DNA from: Spirochaetia bacterium
GTDB taxonomy: Bacteria; Spirochaetota; Spirochaetia; Treponematales; Breznakiellaceae
Direction of reading: 5' to 3'
Assembly: GCA_025997715.1 (NCBI GenBank)
Contig: BNUY01000004.1
Coordinates: 1-45,410 of the forward strand
Length of the DNA: 45,410 bases
This document shows positions 14,890 through 23,231 of the stretch, piece by piece; position 1 is the first letter of the stretch, and each line of letters begins with the position of its first letter. Below the pieces are notes generated by a model. It was given only the letters and a program-made list of their open reading frames with translations. It searched no databases and had not been told where the DNA came from. A program made the position numbers and the translations under genes.

Positions 14890-16155
14890 ATGCAAAACCA
14901 AATCAAAGAAATCCCCGACACCCACCTTAGTGCCCTGGTGGTCCCCCGCTTCCTAAACTACGTCCGGTACTGGACCGAAAGCGATCACCACATTGAGGCC
15001 ACCCCCTCCAGCCCCGGCCAATGGGATTTAGCCAGGGCCTTAGTAACGGAGCTGCGCGGCCTGGGCCTTAGCGCCGTGGACCTGACGGATCACTGCTATG
15101 TCATAGCCCGGCTTCCACCCAGTGCGGGCTGCGAGTCCCGGCCTGCGGTGGGTTTCCTGGCCCACCTGGATACCGCCGCGGATGTTTCCGGGAAGGACGT
15201 GAAGGCCCAACTGGTTCACCACTACGATGGGGAGAAAATAACCCTTTCAGGCGGCCTGGTGTTGGACCCGGTCACGGATACGGGGCTGGCAGCCCAAAAG
15301 GGTAAGGCTATCATCCATACCGACGGGACTACCCTCCTGGGTGCAGACGACAAGGCGGGTATCGCCGAAATTATGGGGGCCCTGGAGTGGCTTTTGGCTC
15401 ACCCGGAGATTACGCACGGCCCGGTGGAAATCATCTTTTCCCCGGACGAGGAAACCGGTAAGGGACTGCCGGAATTCCCCCTGGGGCAAATCAAATCCCT
15501 GGCCTGTTATACCCTGGACGGAGGGCCTGTGGGGGAGCTTGAGGTTGAATGTTTTAACGCCTGGGAAATAAAGGCCGCATTCAAGGGCAGAAGCATACAC
15601 CCCGGCTATGCCCGGGGGATCATGGCCAACGCCATCACCATGGCCGCTTCCTTTGCGCAGATGCTTCCCCGGTCGGAAAGCCCGGAGGCCACCGACGGGT
15701 ATTACGGCTATTACAATGCGCTGGAAATAAAAGGAACGGCGGACGAATGTTCCCTGACCCTGTACATCCGGGACTTTGAAAAAACCGGCATAGAACGGCG
15801 GCTTAAGGCGCTTGATAGCTTTGCCCGGGCGGTGGAAGCCCAGTTCCCCGGCGGCAAGGTGGTTCTGGAATCCAAGGCACAGTATTACAACATGAAGGAA
15901 AAAATTGACGCCCGGCCGGAGGTGCTTGCAATACTGCAAAAAGCGGCCGCCAATCTGGGGATCGATTCCTACTTGAAGCCTATCCGGGGGGGCACCGACG
16001 GGTCCCGGCTTACGGAACTGGGGATTCCCACCCCCAATATCTTCACCGGGGGCCGGAACTGGCACAGCCGTATCGAATGGGCGGCGGTCTCCGATATGGT
16101 CATGGCCTGCCGCCTGGTGATCGAACTTATCCGCCTTTGGGGAGAAGCTTCTTAA
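14890..16155 (+). CDS. pepT: Peptidase T (tripeptide aminopeptidase)
   Basis: 421 residues of the M20B family. Metal ligands and active-site motifs are visible: AHLDTAADVSG, TLLGADDKAGIAE, PDEETGKG, DGGPVGELEVE, the dimerisation-domain KGRSIHPGYARG, and RGGTDGSRLTELG near the end. It cleaves N-terminal residues from tripeptides in the cytoplasm. Length and order are normal. It lies 6 bases after the glycosyltransferase gene, in the same operon. Confidence 0.95.
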   Translation: MQNQIKEIPDTHLSALVVPRFLNYVRYWTESDHHIEATPSSPGQWDLARALVTELRGLGLSAVDLTDHCYVIARLPPSAGCESRPAVGFLAHLDTAADVSGKDVKAQLVHHYDGEKITLSGGLVLDPVTDTGLAAQKGKAIIHTDGTTLLGADDKAGIAEIMGALEWLLAHPEITHGPVEIIFSPDEETGKGLPEFPLGQIKSLACYTLDGGPVGELEVECFNAWEIKAAFKGRSIHPGYARGIMANAITMAASFAQMLPRSESPEATDGYYGYYNALEIKGTADECSLTLYIRDFEKTGIERRLKALDSFARAVEAQFPGGKVVLESKAQYYNMKEKIDARPEVLAILQKAAANLGIDSYLKPIRGGTDGSRLTELGIPTPNIFTGGRNWHSRIEWAAVSDMVMACRLVIELIRLWGEAS

Positions 16156-17091
16156 TTGACACCCGTACCAGGGTACCCGTATTATAGGGGAATGGAAACG
16201 CTAGGCGGTAAGTTTAAGGATAATGTGCGGGATGCGCTGCGGCTGTCAAAAGTTGCCGCTGTGGTAACCGAGCAGAATGTATACCAGGAGGGAGATGAAC
16301 ATGTCCTGCCCCATCTGCATACAATGGTCAAAACCCTTGCCCTGCCCGGTTCGGGTATCTCCGGGTTTGAGCATTTGAAGGATCTTTTGGGAAAAGCCCG
16401 GGCTGGTCATTCCTGCCTCCTATTTTTGGAACATTACAGCAATCTGGATCTGTCGGCTTTCCACTATTTTTTAGGGAAAGAACCTGCTCCCGGTAAGGAC
16501 ATTGCCGATGCCCTGGTGGCCATCGCGGGGATCAAGCTGAACGAGGAAAATCCCGTGGTAGCGGCCTTTACCGGTGCACATACCCGGCTGGTCATCTACC
16601 CCAGCCGCGGCCTGGCCCATCTGGACCCGGTGAAGGACCATGCCGAAATAGTCCGCAGTAACAGCATAAACCGGGCGGCCATGAAAACCCTGCTGGATAT
16701 CAAGCGGAAGGGCAAACTCATTCTGGTGTTCCCCTCCGGCACCCGGTACCGGCCCTGGGACCCAAGCACCAAAAAAGGGGTCCGGGAAATTGATTCTTAT
16801 GTAAAATCCTTCGACTATATGTGTCTGGTAGCCATAAACGGCGAAATACTCCATGTCCGTCAGGGAGACATGATGGACGATTTTGTCAGCGAGGATGTGA
16901 TACGGTTCACCGCAGGGCCGGCCCAGTCCTGCACGGAATTCAGGAACGCCGCCAAGGCTAAGGCCGAAGCTGCCGGGATAGAAGATAAAAAGCAGGCCGT
17001 GGTGGATACCATCATGGAACGGTTGGACGAAATGCACATCGCCGCAGAGGCTGAACGGAAACAGTATTTTACGGGCTGTTGCGGAGCATAA
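16156..17091 (+). CDS. Glycerol-3-phosphate acyltransferase-like protein (PlsB/C superfamily)
   Basis: 311 residues (299 if ATG 16192 is used). It has the acyltransferase HxxxxD motif in LEHYSNLDL and a motif-III equivalent in VFPSGTRYRP, with VAAFTGAHTRLVIYP between. The protein is soluble rather than membrane-spanning and resembles the stromal/chlamydial GPAT type more than PlsC. It likely acylates glycerol-3-phosphate in phospholipid synthesis. The start is uncertain: TTG 16156 has ggagaag 8 bases upstream, while ATG 16192 has its agggg only one base away. Confidence 0.75.
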   Translation: MTPVPGYPYYRGMETLGGKFKDNVRDALRLSKVAAVVTEQNVYQEGDEHVLPHLHTMVKTLALPGSGISGFEHLKDLLGKARAGHSCLLFLEHYSNLDLSAFHYFLGKEPAPGKDIADALVAIAGIKLNEENPVVAAFTGAHTRLVIYPSRGLAHLDPVKDHAEIVRSNSINRAAMKTLLDIKRKGKLILVFPSGTRYRPWDPSTKKGVREIDSYVKSFDYMCLVAINGEILHVRQGDMMDDFVSEDVIRFTAGPAQSCTEFRNAAKAKAEAAGIEDKKQAVVDTIMERLDEMHIAAEAERKQYFTGCCGA

Positions 17092-17177
17092 GCGGCAGAG
17101 TTTGTTCCATTTTCCGGTAAGGTCAAGAAGATGACATATTTTGTTAAATTGTCAAAGTCAAACAGCAAGCAGGGCAT

Positions 17178-17219
17178 AAAAAAACCTCCCGGGAAAAGGA
17201 GGTGAAGAAACCCGGGAGG
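17178..17219 (-). terminator. Rho-independent terminator, minus strand
   Basis: On the minus strand the stem CCTCCCGGG/CCCGGGAGG (17219-17211 and 17193-17185) closes a 17-base loop and is followed by seven T (17184-17178). It lies about 200 bases beyond the stop of the SPOR protein gene and right after a candidate small RNA. Confidence 0.75.
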
Positions 17220-17320
17220 CAAAGACAACACGGTTGATGAATACACATAGCTGCTCAACAAATTTTAGACTGCCGGTAAAAATCGTTGATGTAAAACCTG
17301 TCTAAATAACCGTACCATCA
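17178..17320 (-). ncRNA. Candidate small RNA of about 140 nt
   Basis: A near-consensus promoter (TTGACC, 17 bases, TATCTT) at 17355-17327 points towards the terminator at 17219-17178, with no convincing open frame between. The product would be about 140 nt. The 326-base gap between the acyltransferase gene and the SPOR gene contains nothing else I can identify. Alternatively, the terminator simply ends the SPOR gene transcript. Confidence 0.35.
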
Positions 17321-17326
17321 AACTAA

Positions 17327-17355
17327 AAGATATACAATTTCAGCGCAAGGGTCAA
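17327..17355 (-). promoter_or_regulatory. Promoter-like sequence for the candidate small RNA
   Basis: Minus-strand TTGACC (17355-17350) and TATCTT (17332-17327) are spaced by 17 bases. The same TATCTT -10 with TTGACA at 17 bases occurs before the heptad-repeat protein at 24907. Confidence 0.4.
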
Positions 17356-17417
17356 GGGCATAACCGAAATAGTTGATTAATAAAGTAATAAACTACAAAA
17401 ATCCGGATATTCCCCGG

Positions 17418-18146
17418 TTAACGCTCAGGCCTAATCCAGGCTTCCTTGACATCCAGATTTCCTAAACGCTGGGCCAGCCAGGGAAGATACTGAGCGGGGA
17501 CTCCGGGAAGAACCACCCGGATATGCTCCCCGAACCGTTCGTAGTAGGGGTGGAATCCCGCCGCTACCAGCCGCTCAAATGCCTCCTTCGCATGCAGGGG
17601 CAGCAAATAGGACCCCGCCTGTACCCGGAAAATCGTAGTATTCCCCGGATCGGGCATACGGGGGATGATCTGCGCGGGCGGCTTAGCCAATACCGGTTTC
17701 GGCGCAGGGGGAGGCGGCGGATCGGGTTCCGGCGGCGGTGGGGGAGGCGGCGGATCGGGTTCCGGCGGCGGTGGGGGAGGCGGCGGGGGCGGATCGGGTT
17801 CCGGCGGCGGTTCCACCGGACGGGTCGCCCGTTCAAGGAGTACCGGAACGGACCCATCAATGGGCACCCCTATCACCTCGGCGACACTGGGGGAAAGATC
17901 CGCTATTCTATCAACCGAAGCAGTTATCCGGTTCGTAACGGTGGCATATACCACCTTATCATTGTCCGTATTGGTAATCTTTACATAGGTACCGATGGGC
18001 AAACTCGGGTGGGCTACGCTTAGCTCGTCCGATTCCAAGGTTCCGGTGGCGGCGCCTTGCTGCTTGAAATTCCGGAGCGATGCCTGGGCCGTGCAGAGCG
18101 TAATGAAAATCGCCCCAAACAAAAGCATCGCCATTATCCGCTTCAT
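17418..18146 (-). CDS. RlpA-like double-psi barrel protein with SPOR domain
   Basis: 242 residues with a signal peptide (ending TLCTAQA). Residues 30-105 form an RlpA-like double-psi barrel (SVAHPSLPIGTYVKITN, ADLSPSVAEVIGVP). Residues 111-155 are a nearly pure Pro/Glu/Asp linker, and a SPOR domain for binding septal glycan follows (TIFRVQAGSYLLPLHAKEAF to the end). In active RlpA the segment after the barrel strand is NDR; here it is TNR, so the catalytic Asp appears replaced by Asn. Binding at the division septum without lytic activity is possible. The ribosome site is gaggtgaag. Confidence 0.8.
   Translation of the reverse strand: MKRIMAMLLFGAIFITLCTAQASLRNFKQQGAATGTLESDELSVAHPSLPIGTYVKITNTDNDKVVYATVTNRITASVDRIADLSPSVAEVIGVPIDGSVPVLLERATRPVEPPPEPDPPPPPPPPPPEPDPPPPPPPPEPDPPPPPAPKPVLAKPPAQIIPRMPDPGNTTIFRVQAGSYLLPLHAKEAFERLVAAGFHPYYERFGEHIRVVLPGVPAQYLPWLAQRLGNLDVKEAWIRPER
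17710..17812. repeat. About 33-bp tandem repeat coding the Pro linker
   Basis: Three imperfect copies of a unit around GGATCGGGTTCCGGCGGCGG (plus strand) start near 17710, 17742 and 17776, the last with a short internal expansion. They encode the PEPDPPPPPP blocks of the minus-strand SPOR protein. Copy number is likely variable between strains. Confidence 0.8.
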
Positions 18147-18311
18147 TCTTCACCTCTTATTATCGGACATTTCAATTTACTTTAACCCATTTTGATTATA
18201 GCCTACAAGGATGAATATCGTCAAGTTCCCATAGCCATATCGTCAAAAACGGTGTATAATTGACAACAGATTTTCATCATCTTATAGTTAACGAATGAAT
18301 AGGAGTTACAT

Positions 18312-18911
18312 ATGAAAACATTGGATATGCGGGGAAATCCCTGCCCGATTCCTGTGGTAAACGCACAGAAAACCCTGGCCGAACAGGGTTCGGACGGTGT
18401 GGTGGTCCTGGTAGACAATTTTGTCGCGGTGCAGAACCTCGAAAAGATGGCGAAGGGAACCGGCTGCGGTTTTTCGTATACCGATGAGGGGGCATCGATC
18501 TACAAGGTGACCATCGTTAAAGACCCCACTAAGGCTTTTGGCAATCCTTCGGAACCCGGTTCTGCAGCGGGGAAGAAGGGGCCGGTGGCGCTGATAACGG
18601 CGGACAGTATGGGCAGGGGGGCGGAGGATCTTGGCAAACTGCTCATCAAGGGTTTTATATTTTCGCTGACCCAATTAAATCCCCTGCCTGAGGCGGTTAT
18701 CTTTTTGAACGGCGGGGCGCATCTTACCACCGAGGGGGCAAACACCGTGCCCGACCTAAAGGCGCTGGAGGAAAAGGGTACGAACATCTATACCTGCGGG
18801 ACCTGCGCCAATTACTATAAACTGACGGAACGCCTCGCCGTGGGCAGCATCGTTGACATGATGAAGATAACAAACACCCTGGCAAAGGCTTCCGGCGTGA
18901 TCACCCTGTGA
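18312..18911 (+). CDS. yedF: YedF-type sulfurtransferase-like protein (TusA plus DsrE-like)
   Basis: 199 residues. The N-terminal TusA domain has the conserved DMRGNPCPIPVVNA, with Cys in CPIP and the Pro motif. The C-terminal DsrE-like domain has FLNGGAHLTTEG and a second Cys pair in YTCGTCANYY. This architecture is the YedF family linked to selenium/sulfur handling. Its stop overlaps the start of the desulfurase-like gene (GTGA), and the two families are known neighbours. The ribosome site is aggag at 18301-18305. Confidence 0.88.
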   Translation: MKTLDMRGNPCPIPVVNAQKTLAEQGSDGVVVLVDNFVAVQNLEKMAKGTGCGFSYTDEGASIYKVTIVKDPTKAFGNPSEPGSAAGKKGPVALITADSMGRGAEDLGKLLIKGFIFSLTQLNPLPEAVIFLNGGAHLTTEGANTVPDLKALEEKGTNIYTCGTCANYYKLTERLAVGSIVDMMKITNTLAKASGVITL

Positions 18912-20056
18912 CGATATACGCAAATTATGCCGCCACAACCCCTGCATTGTCTCCTGCGGTAACCGGCGAACTGCGCGAATATCTGGGCGGGGTACACCTC
19001 AACGCCGGGCGGAATTTTGAGGGACTGGAGGCGGGGGCCATTACCCTGCGGGCACGCCGGGCGGTAGGAAAGCTGTTTGGCGTGACCGATCCTTTGCGGG
19101 TGATATTCACCAGTGGGGCCACACAATCGCTGAATATGGCTATTAACGGCCTTGTCCGCCCGGGGGACCATGTGCTGGCCACCGGTGTGGAACACAATGC
19201 AACGGCCCGCCCCCTTGACCTGCTCCGAAAAAACGGCGTGATAGAACTTGACTGGCTCCCCTGCGCTCCCGACGGTTCGCTGGACCCCGGCGCCGTCCGT
19301 AAAGCAATACGGAAAAACACACGGCTGCTCGTTATGACCCATGCGTCAAACGTCTTTGGCACGATATTGCCCGTAAGGGAATGTTTCCGGATTGCCCATG
19401 AATACGGCGTCCTTACCATCCTAGACATGGCGCAGACCGGGGGCGTCCTGCCGTTTACCATGGGGGATTCCGGTGACGCCGGCATCTGTGATGTCATTGC
19501 CTTTGCGGGCCATAAGGGGCTCAGGGGTCTTGCGGGATCAGGCGGGTTCGTGATTGGGGAAGCGGCCTGCGGCGCGATGCGGCAATGGATAAGCGGAGGC
19601 ACCGGCAGCGTATCCCACTCCCTTGATATGCCCGATTTTCTACCGGACCGGTTCGAGCCGGGTACGCAAAACATCATCGGCATCCTGAGCCTTGCCGCAT
19701 CGGCGGAGGAGATTTTAGGCGTCGGCGTCGAAACAATACGGGAGCGCGAACGTGCTTCCACGGCGCGTTTTTTATCGGGGCTGCGGGAACTAAAAAATAT
19801 TCGTGTCTGCGGCACCCTTGATCCGGATCGCTGTGTATCCGTCGTTTCAGTTGTTGTCGAAGGATACGATGCCGGTGAGGTTTCACAATTACTGTTTGAA
19901 GGCCACGGCATAATTACCCGCAGCGGCCTGCACTGTTCCCCTTTGGCGCATAAAACCGCCGGGACATTTCCGGGTGGGACGGTTCGCTTCAGCTTTGGGA
20001 GCGGAACAACGGAAGCGGAAATCGACAGGATACTTGCAGCGCTGGAGAAATTGTAA
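18908..20056 (+). CDS. Cysteine desulfurase/selenocysteine lyase-like class V aminotransferase
   Basis: 382 residues of the PLP fold type I class V group. The PLP Lys is in FAGHKGLRG, the cofactor-contact residues are in LDMAQTGG, and the persulfide Cys is in RSGLHCSPLAHKT. FTSGATQSLNMAI and GVEHNATARPL are also typical. It would supply sulfur or selenium to the YedF-type protein, with which it overlaps by 4 bases. The start is GTG 18908, fixed by this overlap. It converges with the MFS gene with a gap of only 6 bases. Confidence 0.88.
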   Translation: MTIYANYAATTPALSPAVTGELREYLGGVHLNAGRNFEGLEAGAITLRARRAVGKLFGVTDPLRVIFTSGATQSLNMAINGLVRPGDHVLATGVEHNATARPLDLLRKNGVIELDWLPCAPDGSLDPGAVRKAIRKNTRLLVMTHASNVFGTILPVRECFRIAHEYGVLTILDMAQTGGVLPFTMGDSGDAGICDVIAFAGHKGLRGLAGSGGFVIGEAACGAMRQWISGGTGSVSHSLDMPDFLPDRFEPGTQNIIGILSLAASAEEILGVGVETIRERERASTARFLSGLRELKNIRVCGTLDPDRCVSVVSVVVEGYDAGEVSQLLFEGHGIITRSGLHCSPLAHKTAGTFPGGTVRFSFGSGTTEAEIDRILAALEKL

Positions 20057-20062
20057 AAAATA

Positions 20063-21238
20063 TTATCCCTTTGCTGTGTCAACTTTTTTATTCACGGTTT
20101 CCGACATTATAATTTTCAGTACCAATATGACGCCGATAAACCCCGGGAATATAACGAAATTGGTATGCGACGCAATCCAGCCAAACAAGGGCGGCATTAC
20201 CGTAATGCCAATATACGCGGTTGCCATTTGTATGCCCATTATCATTTGCGAATATTCACTGCCAAAGTTTTCGGGGGTTTCATGTAAAAGGCTTGGGTAT
20301 ATCGGCGCACAGCCAAGGCCGATGATAAAAAACCCAAGCAATAATGTAATAGTACTGTTACCCGGTAAAAGCAGGGTAATGATTCCACCGGCGATAAGCC
20401 CCTGCCCCAAACGGACCATCTGCCGGTTGTTCAATTTCATGGTTAAGAAACCGGCAATAAAACGCCCCGCGGTGATTCCGCCATAGTAGAGCGCAATCCA
20501 CCGGGCGGCGGAATCGGGGGCTGCATTTTTAACCCGTACCAAATAGCTACTGCCCCATAGTCCCGTTATTTGTTCTATGCTGCAATAACAAAAAAACGTG
20601 ACAAGAATTTGTTTTACCCCGGGGATTTTGAACAATTCGCGGTAACTAAGGGACCGTTTTTGTTTCTGTGCCGCCGTCGCTTCCAAGCGGTGTTTCCCCC
20701 ATAGGGGCAGGGATATAAACAGTAACAGTACCAGACAAAATTGAATGACGCCCACCGTGCGGTAAGCCGCATTCCAGGGCCTGCCGCCGGTTAAATACGC
20801 CGCCATAATAAGCGGCCCTGTTGAAGCACCGATGCCCCAAAAACAATGGAGCCAGCTCATATGCCGCGCCTTATAATGCAATGCCACATAGTTATTGAGC
20901 GCCGCATCAACAGAACCGGCGCCTAATCCAAGGGGAATTGCGCAAAAACACAAACCGATAAAGGTATGGGAAAGCGAAAAACCAAAGAGGGCGGCGGCGG
21001 TCATGAAAACGCTTAGGGCGGTAATAAGCCCCGTTCCCAGACGTCTGATAAGCCGTTCGCTGAATATGCTTGAAACCACCGTTCCGCCCGCAATAATCAT
21101 TGCCAGTATTCCGGCGTAATGGAGCGGCGCCCCAAGCGCGCCATACATTGACGGCCATGCCGATCCAAGCAGGGCATCGGGTAATCCTAAACTGATAAAC
21201 GCAAGGTAAATCAGCAGTAAAAGTAATACGGCGATCAT
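20063..21238 (-). CDS. MFS transporter
   Basis: 391 residues with about 12 hydrophobic segments. Features include GLPDALLGSAWPSMY near the N-terminus and RLIRRLGTG between helices 2 and 3, the MFS loop position. It is most like the sugar/fucose-permease-type group, but the substrate cannot be read from sequence. Its ATG overlaps the stop of the upstream oxidoreductase gene (ATGA, 21235-21238), so both are translated from one mRNA and probably act on the same compound. Confidence 0.85.
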   Translation of the reverse strand: MIAVLLLLLIYLAFISLGLPDALLGSAWPSMYGALGAPLHYAGILAMIIAGGTVVSSIFSERLIRRLGTGLITALSVFMTAAALFGFSLSHTFIGLCFCAIPLGLGAGSVDAALNNYVALHYKARHMSWLHCFWGIGASTGPLIMAAYLTGGRPWNAAYRTVGVIQFCLVLLLFISLPLWGKHRLEATAAQKQKRSLSYRELFKIPGVKQILVTFFCYCSIEQITGLWGSSYLVRVKNAAPDSAARWIALYYGGITAGRFIAGFLTMKLNNRQMVRLGQGLIAGGIITLLLPGNSTITLLLGFFIIGLGCAPIYPSLLHETPENFGSEYSQMIMGIQMATAYIGITVMPPLFGWIASHTNFVIFPGFIGVILVLKIIMSETVNKKVDTAKG

Positions 21239-22239
21239 GAAAACATCCCTCCCCGCCAGGCCTTCACCGAGTTAAGGTACTCAATCACCCGCAGTCCATC
21301 AGCGGCGCCGGACCGGGGCTGCCGGGATGGATCGCGGTAACAGGCCACGGCGTCTTCAACCATATTGGCAAAATATCCCGTGGGGCCATCGAAGGTGTCG
21401 CCAGTTTTTTTTAGGGAACGGAACCCTTCGGCGTAGGAGCTTTCGGCGCTTTCCCAAACCTCAAAGATCCCGTTTCCGATACGCAGCCGGCCTTGGGCGC
21501 AGGAAAACTCCAACTCGAATACCAGATGATCCCGTTCCGCTCCGATTTCCATAAGAAAGGGGACGCGTTCCGCCGGCCGTTCCAGATACCCCTCCAGCCA
21601 CGCGGTCCCGGTCCGGCTGTCCAGCCGGGCGCCCCAGCGGCGACGGTGGTACAGGGACGCACCGGTCAGGAACATGGCGGCGTCCGCCAGATGAGTGCCG
21701 TCGTGCCAGAACACGTCCAGGAGCCGCCGGGTTTTCCCCATGTACAGTGCGGCCCTTATACTGAGCAGGGGGCCAAGCCGTTTTTCCTCCAGGATTGCCT
21801 TGGCTTTGATATAATCCGCGGAGTAACGCCGTTCATGGTTGGTGAGTATCCGGGTGATGCCTTTGCGATGAAGCGCCGCTATCTTTCGCGCGGCAGCAAT
21901 GGTGTCCGCCAGGGGCTTTTCGCAGACCACCACCGGAACCTCATGACGGGCGGCCAAGGCACAGTAATAGTAATGGCTGTCCGGGTGGGTGGCGATAGTA
22001 AGTATGCCCGGCTTATGTTCCGCAAACAGGGCATTAACATCGGCATAGACCGGGCGATGCCAGCGTTCGGCAAAAATACGGCGGCGGTCCGCGTCAAGGT
22101 CGCAGCCCGCAGCGATGGTACAGTTAGGATTAGCCGCAATAGCCCCGGCATGGGTGCAGGGTTTTTCACGAAGGGCATCGTCCTCCAGGAGACTGGCGAT
22201 ACGGCCTAAACCGATGATGGCAACGGGTATTTTGTCCAT
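21235..22239 (-). CDS. Gfo/Idh/MocA-family oxidoreductase
   Basis: 334 residues. The Rossmann start (VAIIGLGRIAS) is followed by the TIATHPDSHYYYC segment, the family's catalytic EKP in VVCEKPLADTI, and a C-terminal alpha/beta substrate domain with a possible catalytic His in FWHDGTHLADAAMF. It likely oxidises or reduces a sugar or inositol-type substrate with NAD(P). It overlaps the MFS permease gene, suggesting an uptake-plus-metabolism pair. Confidence 0.88.
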   Translation of the reverse strand: MDKIPVAIIGLGRIASLLEDDALREKPCTHAGAIAANPNCTIAAGCDLDADRRRIFAERWHRPVYADVNALFAEHKPGILTIATHPDSHYYYCALAARHEVPVVVCEKPLADTIAAARKIAALHRKGITRILTNHERRYSADYIKAKAILEEKRLGPLLSIRAALYMGKTRRLLDVFWHDGTHLADAAMFLTGASLYHRRRWGARLDSRTGTAWLEGYLERPAERVPFLMEIGAERDHLVFELEFSCAQGRLRIGNGIFEVWESAESSYAEGFRSLKKTGDTFDGPTGYFANMVEDAVACYRDPSRQPRSGAADGLRVIEYLNSVKAWRGGMFS

Positions 22240-22296
22240 TGATTATTATGGTAGACCAAGCGGACAGAAAAGTCAAAGGGACCCCTGGGTCCCCGT

Positions 22297-22378
22297 TTAT
22301 GTCAGCGGAATCTCCATCCGCACCATGACCCCTTCACCGGGCCCGGACTGAAAGTCCGCTAAACCGGCACTCAATTGC
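22297..22378 (-). pseudogene. C-terminal scrap of a NarX-type histidine kinase
   Basis: The minus strand reads QLSAGLADFQSGPGEGVMVR then MEIPLT and a TAA at 22297. This is the end of a HATPase domain of the same kinase class as the fragment at 1861-2236. No further kinase sequence exists upstream of it on this strand, where a different small gene starts. It is a remnant, not a gene. Confidence 0.65.
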
Positions 22379-22570
22379 TTACATAACCGTCGGCATAATC
22401 AATGACACATATAATACCGTACCGTGTATGTGTTCCTGTACTAAAGGAGCAATATCAACAGCATCGCCTTTCAAATGCCTGGATACAAAAGAACCTTGTT
22501 CCAAGGCACTTTCTATAAGTTTCTTAAATTCAGCTACCCTTTGGGATCCGGTAAGTGTTATCTTTTTCAT
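22379..22570 (-). CDS. Small hypothetical protein, 63 residues
   Basis: The ATG at 22570 has an aagggg-type ribosome site. The N-terminal half is helical and basic (MKKITLTGSQRVAEFKKLIE). The C-terminal half is more hydrophobic (QEHIHGTVLYVSLIMPTVM). No family is recognised. It ends exactly where the kinase scrap begins, so its C-terminus may itself be a truncation product. Confidence 0.4.
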   Translation of the reverse strand: MKKITLTGSQRVAEFKKLIESALEQGSFVSRHLKGDAVDIAPLVQEHIHGTVLYVSLIMPTVM

Positions 22571-22670
22571 AGAGAACCCCTTAAAACCGGGAAAAACTCG
22601 GTGACAGGCATCTTCTGCACCATCTTTACGCAATCGCAAAAAAGCACCTGTCACCTTTGCATTACCTCAA

Positions 22671-22697
22671 AAGATAATTGACATTATCAATTATCTT
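22671..22697 (-). terminator. Perfect hairpin at the end of a small lipoprotein gene
   Basis: AAGATAATTGA (22671-22681) and TCAATTATCTT (22687-22697) form an 11-bp perfect stem with a 5-base loop. It includes the stop codon of the minus-strand gene ending at 22687. The following T stretch is short, so termination is likely but not certain. Confidence 0.5.
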
Positions 22698-22935
22698 GTC
22701 TATATTCTCTATCTTGTCGTTCAGCTTCTTCACGTCTCCGCTGATATTCATCTTCTCTTTTCCGCTTTTCAATAGATTGCTGCCTTTGCTGTTCCTCTCT
22801 TTGGATTTTAGCATCAGTAAAAGCATACATCAAATCCACACATGATGTTAATGTACCGACCATACCCAAAGCCAGCAACACTAATAAGACACACGAAATA
22901 AAACTCTTTCCCGCGAATCCTCTTTTCCTTTTCAT
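22687..22935 (-). CDS. Small lipoprotein with charged coiled-coil tail
   Basis: 82 residues. The signal peptide ends in the lipobox LTSC (GMVGTLTSC). The mature part is a strongly charged, Gln/Glu/Arg-rich helix (QREEQQRQQSIEKRKREDEY), probably coiled coil. A strong ribosome site (aaggagg) precedes ATG 22935. It is one of three small lipoprotein genes in a row on this strand; their products do not share sequence beyond the signal region. Function unknown. Confidence 0.7.
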   Translation of the reverse strand: MKRKRGFAGKSFISCVLLVLLALGMVGTLTSCVDLMYAFTDAKIQREEQQRQQSIEKRKREDEYQRRREEAERQDREYRQDN

Positions 22936-23051
22936 TTTTTTAGCCTCCTTAGACTAACGTTTGAATATAGTAAACGAATTGGGTTTATAAATCCCCGTGA
23001 AATGGTTGAAATATCCATAACTCTCAGGGTTTTATATCGTTTAACTCCTTT

Positions 23052-23192
23052 TCAAGATCCACTTACGGTCTCTTTCAAATTTTGATAGTACCTTTCTGAC
23101 CCCGGATGCACACACCACGTTATACAGCCCATAAACAGCGAGGTGAAAAACAACAAACAAATGATCTCTAAACCGAGTACTATCTTTTTCAT
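23052..23192 (-). CDS. Small lipoprotein, 46 residues
   Basis: ATG 23192 reads MKKIVLGLEIICLLFFTSLF, then a lipobox MGC near residue 23, and a short polar tail (WCVHPGSERYYQNLKE). The start has only a weak ribosome site. The aaggag at 23220-23215 is 22 bases away, although the equivalent aaggagtgttt at the next lipoprotein gene is normally spaced, so an insertion may have moved the start. A longer overlapping frame on this strand (23041-23235) has no signal and I consider it a shadow. Confidence 0.5.
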   Translation of the reverse strand: MKKIVLGLEIICLLFFTSLFMGCITWCVHPGSERYYQNLKETVSGS

Positions 23193-23231
23193 TTTGCCGG
23201 GCTGGTATCAAACACTCCTTTATCCAGATTG

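Noticed and set aside
17710-17812. Tandem repeats considered as a CRISPR array
   Set aside because: Units are contiguous without spacers and encode the Pro-rich linker of the SPOR protein. No CRISPR array or tRNA/rRNA gene was seen anywhere in the window.
18925-20082. 385-codon minus-strand frame opposite the desulfurase-like gene
   Set aside because: Ser/Arg/Pro-rich shadow frame with no recognisable domain.
22580-22660. Inverted GGTGACAGG/CCTGTCACC arms considered as a riboswitch or attachment site
   Set aside because: Only a 9-bp pair about 50 bases apart with no further conserved structure; not enough to call.
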